A DNA stretch of 64,000 nucleotides, taken from contig CM072336.1 in NCBI GenBank assembly GCA_036874045.1, positions 15,185,001 through 15,249,000 of the forward strand, given 5' to 3'. Below the pieces are notes generated by a model. The model saw only the letters and a list, made by a program, of their open reading frames with translations, was not told the DNA's origin and searched no databases. Below, in pieces: positions 24,224 through 34,340 of the stretch (position 1 is the first letter of the stretch; each line of letters begins with the position of its first letter). The DNA comes from Cymodocea nodosa. Taxonomy: Eukaryota; Streptophyta; Magnoliopsida; Alismatales; Cymodoceaceae. The position numbers and the translations under genes are program-made.

Positions 24224-25180
24224 ATGACTTCTAAGAAGAAAAAGTACGTAAACTGGAGCATCAAACAAGATGAAATTTTTTTAGGTATCTTAGCATCAGA
24301 AATAAGAGAGGGAAATGCAAAAGCACATGATGGGAAGATCAGAGCTGAGACATGGCAAAAAGTAATTACTGAATACAATGATAAAACTAATGCTAATGTT
24401 GAGAAAAAACATGTAGAAAGTAGAATGAAAACATGGAGGACAATGTATAAGAATTATACAAAAATTTCCAAACAAAGTGGATGGGGGTGGGACTACATCC
24501 GTGGGCATACTGACATTCCTAAAGAAATTTGGGATGAATTTGTGTAGGTATGTTATTTTATTTGACAGTATTTTTGTATTTCTTTGAACTTTCATATATT
24601 AAGTAATTTTTCATTTATTTGTTATAGCAACATCCAGAATGTAAAGCATGTTGGGGAAAGTCATGTACAATATATGATGATCTGTATATAGTGTTTGATG
24701 GGAATATGGCAACTGGAATGAATAGTCGCATTCCCCAAGATTTCACAACACCACAACATGTGAAACCCCAAGAACCCGTGGACACCTTCCCTGCATTCAG
24801 TACTCAAGTTCCTCCGGTACTTCCTAATAGTAGAGAGGATGAACATTCACCAAGCCCTTATACAGGTGAAAATGTTGGTAGAAAGTCAAGGAAAAGAGCC
24901 CGACCACATGCTGAATCATCTCATTCAATTGTCAATGAATGAACTGAGTAAAAGTATGGCAAAGATTGCAGAAAATGATGAGAAGTGGCAGAAATCAGAA
25001 CTCAGGAAAGAAATTGATGAAGTTATTCCCCAAATATGGGATCTTGAGGGTCTTATAGAAGTAGAGAAAATATTGTCTCTGGATTTGCTAGAACAGCCTG
25101 TGAAAAGAACTATTTTTTTAGGGTTATCTTCTAATGCTGTACGAGTTACATGGATAAGACATCATATTGGGAGAATGTAA
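24224..25180 (+). pseudogene. Harbinger ORF1: Myb/SANT-like DNA-binding protein
   Basis: This protein normally binds the element's DNA and helps bring the transposase to the nucleus. Exon 1 (24224-24547) carries a trihelix with spaced tryptophans: YVNWSIKQDEIFL, AETWQKVITEYN, RMKTWRTMYKNY, then GWGWDYIRG and IWDEFV. Exon 2 starts at about 24628 after TTATAG and continues QHPECKACWGKSCTIYDDL, the usual next block. The donor GTATGT at 24548 follows an in-frame TAG, so exon 1 ends in a nonsense codon unless GTGTAG at 24542 is the donor. After SSHSIVNE (24942) the frame shifts by one base and continues as ELSKSMAKIAENDEKWQ to a stop at 25180. The defects suggest a recently damaged gene. Confidence 0.75.
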
Positions 25181-25290
25181 ACTACTATTTGTTATATGCA
25201 TTCTCTAGATTTTTTCCCCTTTGTTACATGCACCTCTGTTTGAACATTTTTTTGTAATGTTAAGGGTGGATATAGTTATCCCTCTTTTTT

Positions 25291-25530
25291 ATTGTGATGT
25301 AATAATTTGTAGTTGGACTTTATTGTTGTTATTATGATGTTTGCGAGTTATGTTGTTATTGAAAAAATATTTTATTGTGATGTTATAATAATTTGTAGTT
25401 GGACTTTGTTGTTGTTATTATGATGTTTCCGAGTTATGTTGTTATTGAAAAAATATTTTATTGTGATGTTGTAATAATTTGTAGTTAGACTTTGTTGTTG
25501 TTATTATGATGTTTGAACATTATTGATATT
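25291..25530 (+). repeat. 83-86 bp tandem repeat between the two Harbinger genes
   Basis: Copies begin ATTGTGATG at 25291, 25374 and 25460. Each has AATAATTTGTAGTT(G/A)GACTTT, TTGTTGTTATTATGATGTTT and, in the first two, GAGTTATGTTGTTATTGAAA. About 2.7 copies, a few percent diverged. Confidence 0.85.
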
Positions 25531-25595
25531 ATTGAATATTTACCTTCTTTGCTTATATTTGACATTTTTTTTTTTTACATATAGTTTTCCTCTAC

Positions 25596-27008
25596 ATGGA
25601 CAACTATGATGAAAGTTCTCAACGACGATTACAGAGGCAAAGACGAAGGCAAATATGCAACATAATTACTCAAGCGTGTGGAGGAGTTGCACATATTATT
25701 ACACATATTACAAGGAATTCTACTGAACGAATATATAGTAGGGAGGGAGAACGATATATTAGGACATTATTAGATTTATCAATACCTCACCAATCATATA
25801 ACTGTCAAAAAATATATCACATGAGTCAAATTGTTTTTATGGAATTTTGTGAGTTGCTTAAAAGAGAAAGAGTTATACAAGATAGTCGAGGTATAAGTGT
25901 AGAAGAGAAATTAGCAATTTTTCTTGTTATAGTTGGTCAGAACCAACGATATGGAGTAACTACTAAGCGTTTTTGGAGACCTGCTTAGATGATTAGCACA
26001 TATTTCAATGAGGTTGTCAATGCTATAATAAGATTACATGATATACTTATAGCAAAACCTTCATCTTCAACGTCAAACCGAATTCGTAATGATCCAAATG
26101 TCTACCCATATTTTAAGGTAAAATGTGAATTATATTATTATATTCATCTATTTTATTGAATGTATTTTGCATAGATGTTTAACAATACATTTTTTACATG
26201 TTCTCAATACAGGATTGCATTGGCGCTATCGATGGTACACATGTCAATGCCACAATTTATAAACAAGAAACTGCTAAATACAGGAATAAGAAAGGAGAAT
26301 TAACACAAAATGTATTAGCAGCTTGTAATTTTGACATGGAAATTACGTATGTACTTGCTAGTTGGGAAGGATCAACTACAGATGCAAGGATTTTACAAGA
26401 TGCGACTTCTCGACCGCATGGGCTTGAAGTACCACCTGGTATGACAACACTATTGTCATTCAGATTATTTGTTTATATAAATGTAAATAATAGAAAGTGT
26501 TAAATGTTATGTATATTGTGCAGGTAAGTATTATTTGGTAGATGCAGGATTCCCAAATCGTCCAGAATTTATTTCTCCATTTCAAGGTGTACGATATCAT
26601 TTATTAGAATATGATCAAAATCGAGTTCCAAGTAACGCAGTAGAGAATTTCAATTACAGACATTCTCAATTGAGAAATGTTATAGAACATACATTTGGGG
26701 TGATCAAGCATCAATTTGCAATTTTACGAGGTTACATGCCATATCCATTTGAAACACAAGTTAAAATTGTTTTAGCATGTTTTCTTGTCCATAATTTCAT
26801 TAGAAGAGCAGATCGAGAAGACTTATTACAAGATCTGGCAGATGAATTGCGGGAAGAAAATGTTGTATTAAATGAAGAATTTGTTAACAATGTCGAAGAA
26901 GATAATGTACATTGTTCTATTAATTTGAGCATGGAACAAAAGAAAGTAGTAGCTAATGTAATGCGTGAAAGAATTATGTATTCCATGTGGGAGAGGGATA
27001 ATATGTAA
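25596..27008 (+). pseudogene. Harbinger DDE transposase, three exons, one in-frame stop
   Basis: Exons 25596-26117, 26213-26438 and 26524-27008 join in frame (410 residues) with GT-AG introns of 95 and 85 bp. Exon 1 gives the helical N-terminus (IYSREGERYIRTLL, VEEKLAIFLVIVGQNQRYG). Exon 2 starts DCIGAIDGTHVNATIYK with the first catalytic Asp, and ASWEGSTTDARILQDA with the second. Exon 3 has YYLVDAGFPNRPEF, NYRHSQLRNVIEHTFGVIKHQF with the catalytic Glu, and VLACFLVHNFIR. A TAG at 25986-25988 replaces what is usually a Glu codon in the SGET-like segment. All other family blocks are present. It lies 0.4 kb downstream of its partner gene in the same orientation. Confidence 0.85.
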
Positions 27009-27339
27009 AAAAATATATTCAATGTAGTTTTAATGAATTTTACTTTTGATGAAAAAGTTATTTTATATGTGCATTTTATATAGTTATTTGAAGTCAATAC
27101 GTTAAAAATTTAGAAATATTCATAATATATATTTAAAATGATTTATAAAAGTAAATTTAAACCATTTAAAAAAATTTCTTGTCATTTCCTATCATTTCCT
27201 AGTATGCACAAATAGCTCAAATTTTCTTATCATTTCCTTTCGTTTCCTACTATGCACAAACATCATTTTATTTCATGTCATTTCCTGTCATTTCTTCTTC
27301 TTTTCATTTCACACTATTTCTTGGATCTCCCGTTGTTTC

Positions 27340-27371
27340 ATTTCCCGTCGGGAAATGTGCACAAACGGGCC
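27340..27371 (-). repeat. Right terminal inverted repeat of Harbinger
   Basis: Minus-strand reading GGCCCGTTTGTGCACATTTC pairs with the left end. The subterminal region is rich in CATTTCC motifs (27180-27350), the complement of the GGAAATG-type motifs at the left end, as expected for transposase-binding repeats. Confidence 0.8.
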
Positions 27372-27375
27372 TTAA

Positions 27376-27540
27376 GGATACAACCTAATTCTCAAGCACA
27401 AACATCCTTACCACCAACTTCACATCCAAATGTTGGATAACTCAACGACTGCCAACTCCACCTCTATGAATGTCAACCATCACTATTAACTCCCTTTTTC
27501 CTCAAAGCATCTTGCTCTAATACCAAATAAGGCACATGTT
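27376..27540 (-). pseudogene. Start of the gypsy gag and its primer-binding-site-like sequence
   Basis: The minus strand carries TGGTATTAGAGC at about 27512-27523, one base off the initiator-Met primer site used by many plant LTR elements. It is followed by a short leader and the gag frame (HLDVKLVV region) that runs into the Harbinger target site and resumes at 21029. The LTR should lie to the right (27525 upward), but I could not delimit it. Confidence 0.5.
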
Positions 27541-28049
27541 CTCAAGCATAGATGGTCCAATGTTAGTAATGTCGAGAAAATTGATGATTTATGGTGAAAG
27601 AATAGATGAAGGTAGTTGGAAATGGAATTAGCGTTTTCTTCCCACTTGAGAGGTAGCAATCTCTTCATAGTTTAATACAACAAAATGACTTTGTTGCCCT
27701 CCTCCCTACCACATGTTTCCTTAGTAATTCAACTACTAACACAACAAGAATAAACAAGTATTGGACTGGGCTGCAATCTACGATGAGTTGGCCAATTCTC
27801 CTCCCAAGTTTGTTACAATCATTTTCACACTCTAAGTCGACACTACCATGTTTCAACCAATGTTACATTTTTTGAAGTTCAATCCTACTTCATTAGGTCT
27901 AATAGTCTAGAGATTCATTACCTAAACCTATTGAGTTAAGTCTTGATCATGATGACTCCAAGGTTGACCCACCTATGTAGGATATGGATGAGTGGCAATC
28001 ATTACAAATATAACATGGTCAGCAACGGCCACTCCTAAACCTTTCAATG
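27541..28049. other. Probable LTR of the interrupted gypsy element; no gene seen
   Basis: By position upstream (minus strand) of the primer-site-like sequence this should be LTR, but no second copy is in the window and no terminal repeat is certain. The short frames here show no motif. Confidence 0.3.
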
Positions 28050-28330
28050 CTACCATCCTTCACTACCTCTACAGGTCCACCTACCAAGGACACTACAAAT
28101 GATTTACATTTACACAAGGGTACCCACACATGTACACAATATCCCCTAACTTTGTTTCCTATAACAGCCTTAATCAAACCTTTCATAGTTTTGACATGTC
28201 CCTTGCTTCAAAGTCTTTATCCAAGAATCATGGGAAAGCTTTATAATCACCACATTGGAAGACAACCATGGATGAGAAAGTGACAACATTGACCTCTCAT
28301 GACACTTGGGATCTCATATGTTGTCCTCTT
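28050..28330 (+). pseudogene. Ty1-copia fragment (segment before RT)
   Basis: LHKGTHTCTQYPLTLF and IGRQPWMRK match the segment just before copia RT; the same pattern occurs in remnant 1 on the minus strand (RKGTCTCTQHSISHF, PTWKHAMD). A frame change and stops follow, then TLGISYVVLL, where the WELV motif would be. Only about 280 bp remain. Confidence 0.6.
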
Positions 28331-29917
28331 AGAGTGAGTGTTGTTTCTCATAAACTACACCACAAACACAAGCCCAATGGTAGAGAGCAATGGTGAGTCC
28401 AGGATTGGTGGCAAATGATGGTGGGTGTTTGTGAACATAGAAAATCACACTTAACATGAATATGCAACTAGTATAGCTACATTGATGATCAAGTATAAGT
28501 GAATTTTGAAATATAACGAAAATTTTGAAAAAGACCAAATTATTGGAGTTACTTTTACGCACACAAACTTTTGTATCCAAAAGAAAAAGCAGCTTGTCCT
28601 TAGATGAGTCAAATTTAAGGAATGACGATTAGAGCCCCAAGAGGAATTTCAACCATAATAAAATGTTTCTTAAACAGAATAAAAAATATCATTCAATGAA
28701 TGCGAGCATGTTAACCTTAATAAAAGCAGATCTACAAATTCTAATAATAAACATGATGGCCAATTCATTTATAACCTGATTGAATATGCACAATTATGTC
28801 ATGTATAATTATGACATTGATCATATTGAAGCTATGAAGTCATGCCAAACAAACAAACAAAATAACTACCATCATTTATTAATTAGAGAGATTCTTACCT
28901 CTTGGTGTACCTTGGTTTAGTTGGTTACCAAGGAAAAGAATTTTTCTTAAAATATCCTTCAACCTCGTAGAATTTCGAATCTGGATGCCAAATGGTTCCT
29001 TTGTGGTTGGCTTAAACCAGGCAGATAATGAAATGTAGACAGAAAAATTGACAAGGCAAAAATACCTCTTCATATGCAAAATTTATTGTTCGTAAATTTT
29101 CCGTAAGACTGGAAATCTGTAAATAAGTAAATTAATATGATCCAACAAGCATTAAACGTCTATATAACTAGCTAAAGGAAACTGTATACCTTGTAGCGAA
29201 AGTCAATCTTGAATGCAAAAACTCTTAGCTTGGACTCTCTACACGTTGAACTTTCATCGTCTCTAAAAAGAACTGCAGCAGTATAGTTGTAACTCGGCTC
29301 AAAACATAAAACAGATTTTTCTAGACAATGACAAATAGTCAATTAAAAATATTTAATGCCAGAAATTTCATTTAGAAAAGGAATGTAAAGTTAACTGACA
29401 ATGACAAAAAGAGAAATATATAAATATATACAACAATAATCTAAATCATAATCCTCAACTATATGAATTCTTTTCTTCCATATATTTTTAATTATGGTAA
29501 AATCTTTTGTTAAAGTACATAAATATAAATCCTTTCTCACAATTCCTAACCAAATAATTGTAGATCTTTCCTAATTTTTTTAGTTTCTTTTGCACTAATT
29601 AATTTTCCTCTCTTAACTAATGCATCCTTTAGCACCCTAAAAATATAATCAAACTACCTAAACTAATCTCTTATCTTAAATTCAATTAGTGCAGCTCCTA
29701 TTTTATCCTTAATAAAATTGGTTCTTAATTTATCCCTCATAATATTACTAGTCATCTATATAAACATTTAGATCTCTATAATACTAACTTTTTATATATG
29801 AACATGTTTTACAACACAGCATCCTAAATCATAAAGTATAGCCAAGCAAATAATAATTTTACAAAACTTTTCTTTTAATTTTATTAATTAGTACAGAAGA
29901 AACTAAAGTAGATGAAG
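28331..29917. other. Undetermined region, possibly with exon fragments
   Basis: No transposon protein recognised. Two short exon-like pieces on the minus strand are listed separately. The rest is AT-rich with nothing that I can support. Confidence 0.35.
28898..29330 (-). pseudogene. Possible exon fragments of an unidentified gene
   Basis: The minus strand shows a coding-like stretch ending ESKLRVFAFKIDFRYK followed by GTATAC (29190). After about 80 bp an acceptor-like TTTACAGATTTCCAG leads to a second stretch (28898-29100) that ends at a GTAAGA donor-like site. Composition is less AT-rich than the flanks. I do not recognise the protein. It could be a captured host gene fragment or part of an old element. 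Confidence 0.25.
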
Positions 29918-30096
29918 GCTTATGATGATACTACTGTCATTCCAGTTCTAGTTTCAAAATACCAATTCTACTGGTCTTACGATGATACTTCTGCACTTTA
30001 GAACCTAATTAGACTATGCTTATGTTCCAACATTTTGATTCTGGTTTTGAAATTTCGATTCTACTCATCCTGTGATGATACTTCTACATTTTAGAA
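29918..30096. repeat. Diverged short direct repeats next to the LINE 3' end
   Basis: GATGATACTTCTGCACTTTAGAACCTA (from about 29980) and GATGATACTTCTACATTTTAGAACTTA (from about 30073), plus two copies of a TTC-AGTTT--AAAT--C-ATTCTACT block, form an approximately 90 bp repeat with two to three units. Confidence 0.5.
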
Positions 30097-30498
30097 CTTA
30101 TTTTTTTTATATTAATTACCCAAGTCAATAATGGGGTGGGGGCCCACCTTTTGAAAAAGGATACAAGAGTAGAAGGGACTAGGCCAAAACACCACAAGAT
30201 GAAGGATACAAATTCAGGGAGAAAAGGAAGGGATAAAAGAGAGGCTGCCAAGCAAGGCCAACCATAAAAAGAAAGAGATGTCTAACAAATCCAAGTGTCA
30301 TTGTTGCCAAGCAAACAGAGGAAGTTCTCTGAATGACTTGAATAATTCCAGGCCCCTACAGTTGAGGCTATGCTTTGCAAGAAAGTCTGCCATCTGATTA
30401 GAAGCTCAAGGGGTATATTTGACACTATGAGCTTTCCTAAGGAGTTGATGAATATTTGAGTCCACTGGAGGCTGAGTTCTTGTAGAGTTGCGGATATT

Positions 30499-30894
30499 CT
30501 AGATGCAGTTCAGGAGTGTCAAGGAGTCACACTCTATCTCTAGGTTGAGTGAGTTAATGCTGGATTCCATGTAGATTGTTAGCCCTCTGTCCAGGACTTG
30601 GAGACCTGCTATTAGGACATTGGAGTGTCCATAATGTTCTGAGAAAGCAACTATCAAATAGGCCCTGGAATCATGGATTGCACTCCCACCAACTGCTAGT
30701 CCATCATAGCAAATCGCACTGTCAGTGTTTAGTTTGATAAAGTTATGAAAAGGTTTGGCCCATGCAGCCCAAGAGGTCTTAGCGTTGTGAGCATTGTCAG
30801 GTTTTATACCAAGTTTGCATAACATCAACATCTCAGAAAGTCTAAATTTCCTGGACATGGCAGATTTGGAAGAAAGACTTAAGGAGGCTTCCAA
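30499..30894 (-). pseudogene. LINE RNase H-like domain
   Basis: 131 residues on the minus strand. FIKLNTDSAICYDGLAVGG gives the first acidic residue and glycine turn of the plant RNase H-like family (usually KLN-DGA), VAFSEHYGHSNVLIAGLQVL matches the next block with A-L of the helix (its usual Glu is changed to Gly), and NLEIECDSLTL holds the E-D pair. It presumably removes the RNA template in the intact element. The frame itself is open, but upstream parts are broken. Confidence 0.65.
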
Positions 30895-31533
30895 TCGGGT
30901 AATAATATTCTAAAATGAACCAAATTGTTGTAAAGAATAGTGCGTCATTCTTTCCAACACTCCCAAAGGAGGTTGGCAACAAAGAACTTTAGAGCACCAA
31001 CACAAAGAGTTTTGCTATTGTCGTAGAGTACTTTATGAGCAAAGTTTTCCAACTCAGTGGCAGGTGATAGCATGCCAAGTGGTTCTGATGGATCTCCAAC
31101 AAGCTGGTACTGTCCTGAGCTATTTGTGGAAAGGAAGCCCAAATTTAGAGAAGAGAGCTTCAGCCCATAAGTACTTATACTTGATAATTCTCCAAGCCAT
31201 TTTCATTTGCAGTGAGGTCATGAGTTCCCTAAGGTTCCACAGAAGACTCCAACACATTAAAGGCACTAAGCAAACTGAACAACACATGTCTAATCAACAT
31301 AATTCTAACCCTAAGAGAGAAGAGTTTGCTCTTTCATAAGGCAAGCTTTTCTTGAACCTTGTAAACCAGACATTCAAAGTGCATACATTTAATTCTCCCT
31401 TTGAAGATGGGGCATCTTAAGTAGCAAAAAAGAAAATCTCCCTGATGGAAACCAGTAAGCTCCTTGATCATGCTCACTTGCTGCCTAGGAAGGTTTTGGG
31501 GCCAATGAAACAACTTTTGCTGAAATTAATCTT

Positions 31534-32474
31534 CTAACCAAACAATTCCTTGCAATCCTTCGGAAGATTTAGGACCTCCCTGGTGCCATTTTTCTTGTCG
31601 TTAAGGAAGAGGATGATGTCATCCGTGTATAGGAGGTGTGAGATGTTGCCAATTCCAATGTTGTAAGGAGTGATCTGATTGGTTTCAAACAACCTTTGTA
31701 AGCCATGGCTAAAGATCTCTTCAATAAGAATAAAGAGATAAGGAGATAGTAAATCACCTTGGCAGAGACCCCTAGAAGCTTGGAAAAATTGTGCAGTAGA
31801 GCCTTGAATCATCACTGAAAAATGATTATTATCTGCACATCCTTTCAACAATTCAATGTTTCCATGAGAGAAGCCAAAATTGCTTAGTACTTTTCAGATA
31901 GCAGGTCATTCAAACCTACTAAAGGCTCTTTCCATGTCTAGGTTGAAAATGAGATTCCCTCTACGATAACCATTATTTATGCTTTGTGCCAATTCCTAAG
32001 CCAAAGATACGTTATCTAGAATATTGCAGCCTTCTACAACGACACCTTAGGCAGGAGAAATAAATTTAGCTAAGAAGCAGGAAATCCTTTTGACTATGAT
32101 TTTGGCACTGATCTTGTACCTAACAATGCAAAGACCGATGAGGCGGAAATCCTTAAAACTTGTTAGTGCCTCTTTTTTAGGTATTAAAGATAGAAAGGTG
32201 GCTTTCCATGATCAGTCAAGTATTCTCTCTTTGAAGAAGGTTTCAACAGCAAGAAGCAGATCCTCCTTAATAATGTCCCAGCAACATTTATAGAACTCAA
32301 CCGTAAAGCCATCAGGGTTTGAAGCATGATCACTTCTATGGAGAAGGTGACCTCTTTGATTTCATCCATATCAAGTAGGGACAAAAGAAAATCATTTTCA
32401 GCTTTAGAAACAATGAAAAGAATATTCTGAAGGAGGGTATCATTTTCACTACAACCCTCTGATGTGAGAAGCAT
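31534..32474 (-). pseudogene. LINE reverse transcriptase remnant
   Basis: 31534-31851 has QASRGLCQGDLLSPYLFIL and ISHLLYTDDIILFLND, the RT domain with the catalytic box as YTDD instead of the usual YADD. 32184-32474 has ENDFLLSLLDMDEIKEVTFS, the RT fingers; the following PDGF-like block is present only after a frameshift. The segment between (31860-32180) codes for RT palm pieces with stops. Confidence 0.75.
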
Positions 32475-33176
32475 CTTGAAATAGTCCAGGGCAGCCTCAA
32501 CAGCCTCCTTCAGTGTGGAAAGATTATTGGTGGCAGTAAGAGCCCCAAACCAATTAGTTTATCTTTTTTTATTAATAATTTGATGAAAAAATGCTAAATT
32601 TCTATCACTTTCAAAGAGCCATTTTAGGAGAGTTTTTTGAGCCAAAAACACGTCTTCTTGCTGATGACACCAGATCAAAGCATTTTCAACTAAATCTAGT
32701 CAAGCATAAGCTTCTTCACTCCAACAAGATTGAATATTGGCTTCTAGGCTATTTCCAACGTTAGTCTTGCTGTATCTTGGACAATGTTTCTAAAGACCTG
32801 CTTATTCCATATTTTAAGTTTATCTTTGAGGATGGAAAGCTTCCTATTGAAACTAATGATAGGATAGTCCTCATTAGTAATTCTCCAAATGTGAGCAACA
32901 ATATCTTGGAAGTTTGCCTCGAGTTTCCACATTATCTGAATGAAAAGGGGTAGCCCTTTTCCAAGAATTGTTAATGAGAGAAAGGATCATCAGGGCATGA
33001 TCAAAATGCATACGAGTCCTATAATCCACTAGAAGACTCCAATTGTGATCCTTTAAATTAGAAAAGAGAGTTCTACCAACTTACAATGGCCTGAGTGATT
33101 ACTACACCAATGTAGGATGCTTCATTAAGGCCGATGTCAACAATCATCTCATTGAAATCTTTAGAACATGAGAGGT

Positions 33177-33650
33177 TTAGAGAACCATTGGAAATAGCTT
33201 CATTACTATTCCCAACAGCATTAAAATTGCCACTGATAATCTAGGGAACATCAGTGTAAGTGGAGTTAATGTGACAGAGGTAGTCCTAAAGGAGACACCA
33301 AGAAGAAACCTGGCAAGCTGCAAAATAGCAATGAAAAGAAACCTCCTTCCATCAAAATCAATAATCCAACCAGTTAAAGATTGTTCAAATTCATTAACAT
33401 GAGACATAGAAAGTCCGGACCAAAACATCCACATTTTTCCATTGGACTTATAGTTTGGAAGTTGGATGTATTGAGTCATGCCTTGGCATCTATCAGCAGA
33501 GAGAAAGGGTTCTAGAATGGTAACTAGATGTATATTGTGAGTTTTGATTTTCATTTTGAGAAAGAATTAAGAGGCCCAATTACCTAGACCTCAGCAATAC
33601 CAAACAAAAAAAATTCATTTTAAACAGGCAAGGAGGCCATTTACCGTAGT
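33177..33650 (-). pseudogene. LINE AP-type endonuclease remnant
   Basis: The start at about 33600-33640 reads GLGNWAS after a broken WN, the usual WN-RGLG motif with the catalytic Asn. It is followed by KIKTHNIHLVTILEPFL (the catalytic Glu in the E-box) and GKMWMFWS. It is then broken by a frameshift; 32744-32932 (EANFQDIVAHIW, ILKDKLKIWNKQVF) is the linker toward RT. Confidence 0.65.
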
Positions 33651-33779
33651 TAATGTTCTGGAAAAGAAGATGAGGAAGCCAAGCTCTTCCTCTTGGACTT
33701 TTTCCAACTTCTAGTATAAATCTTATGAGTCTTTTTCCTAGAGTAATCTTCCTCTGTGCAATGGCTACAACCAAGGTTC

Positions 33780-33905
33780 ATCCTATTACATCCAACCAAA
33801 GTTTTTTAACTTTCTCAAGTTTCAAAGTCAACACAAACAGTATAAAAATTTTCTAAACTTTCATTTCTTTCCTTTCTAGAGTTTCCTAACAGGTACAAAC
33901 CCCCC
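33780..33905. other. Possible MITE terminus similar to the Harbinger end
   Basis: ACAGGTACAAACCCCCCCTA at about 33887-33906 is, on the minus strand, TAGGGGGGGTTTGTACC, which shares the first 12 bases with the left end of the Harbinger element. No partner end was found nearby, so it may be a fragment or a coincidence. Confidence 0.3.
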
Positions 33906-33959
33906 CTAGACTCATTATCAAGTAATTAAATATTTTTTGATATTGCTTATCAAAATTTT

Positions 33960-34340
33960 CATAATTGAATACCTTTTGTTAATGATTATCAAAATTTCCA
34001 ATGAGAACTGGAATAAGCTTTTGTCTAAAAGGCTCTTAAAATGATGTCACTTCCAACATTGTTCATTGAAACTTTTAATGAATAATACCGAAAGATTAAC
34101 TAAGTCATGGAAAGATTAATATGTAAGACGATATCTTAACCTATTATTGGGTAAATGGGCTCTTTTTAATACTATTTATTGAAATTTATGATGAGAATCA
34201 GAATAAGCCTTTATATGGGATACCAATTAATTAGTCAAATAGCATCTTAACCTATTATTATGTAAGTAAATTCTTTCCAATACTCTTTATAGGCATTTCC
34301 AATGAGGATTGAAATAAATTTTTACTTGTAACATCTCTCA
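33960..34340. repeat. Diverged tandem repeat, about 120-140 bp unit
   Basis: Three related units contain the pattern ATTTCCAATGAGAA-TGGAATAAG / ATTTATGATGAGAATCAGAATAAG / ATTTCCAATGAGGATTGAAATAAA, the latter two preceded by CTTAACCTATTATT. Similarity is low but ordered. Confidence 0.45.

Larger units (their letters stand above)
21033..27371 (+). mobile_element. PIF/Harbinger DNA transposon, nearly complete, TSD TTA
   Basis: Left end AGGGGGGGTTTGTGC and right end GCACAAACGGGCC form imperfect terminal inverted repeats. Both are flanked by TTA (21030-21032 and 27372-27374), the target site preferred by this superfamily; one extra shared A leaves a 1 bp ambiguity. Inside, on the plus strand, are a Myb/SANT-like protein gene and a DDE transposase gene, the standard pair. 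At 6.3 kb it is a long autonomous-type copy with one nonsense codon in the transposase and one or two defects in the first gene. It sits within a minus-strand gypsy gag. Confidence 0.9.
30110..33650 (-). mobile_element. Decayed plant LINE (non-LTR retrotransposon) with RNase H-like domain
   Basis: On the minus strand the order is endonuclease, reverse transcriptase, zinc-binding region and RNase H-like domain, as in plant L1-type elements. Many stops and shifts break the frame. The 3' end (left) has a short A-rich tail on the minus strand at about 30096-30112. The 5' end is lost or unrecognisable beyond about 33780; upstream protein-like residues (GRAWLPHLLFQN near 33690) may be the end of the first ORF or linker. 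Confidence 0.8.
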
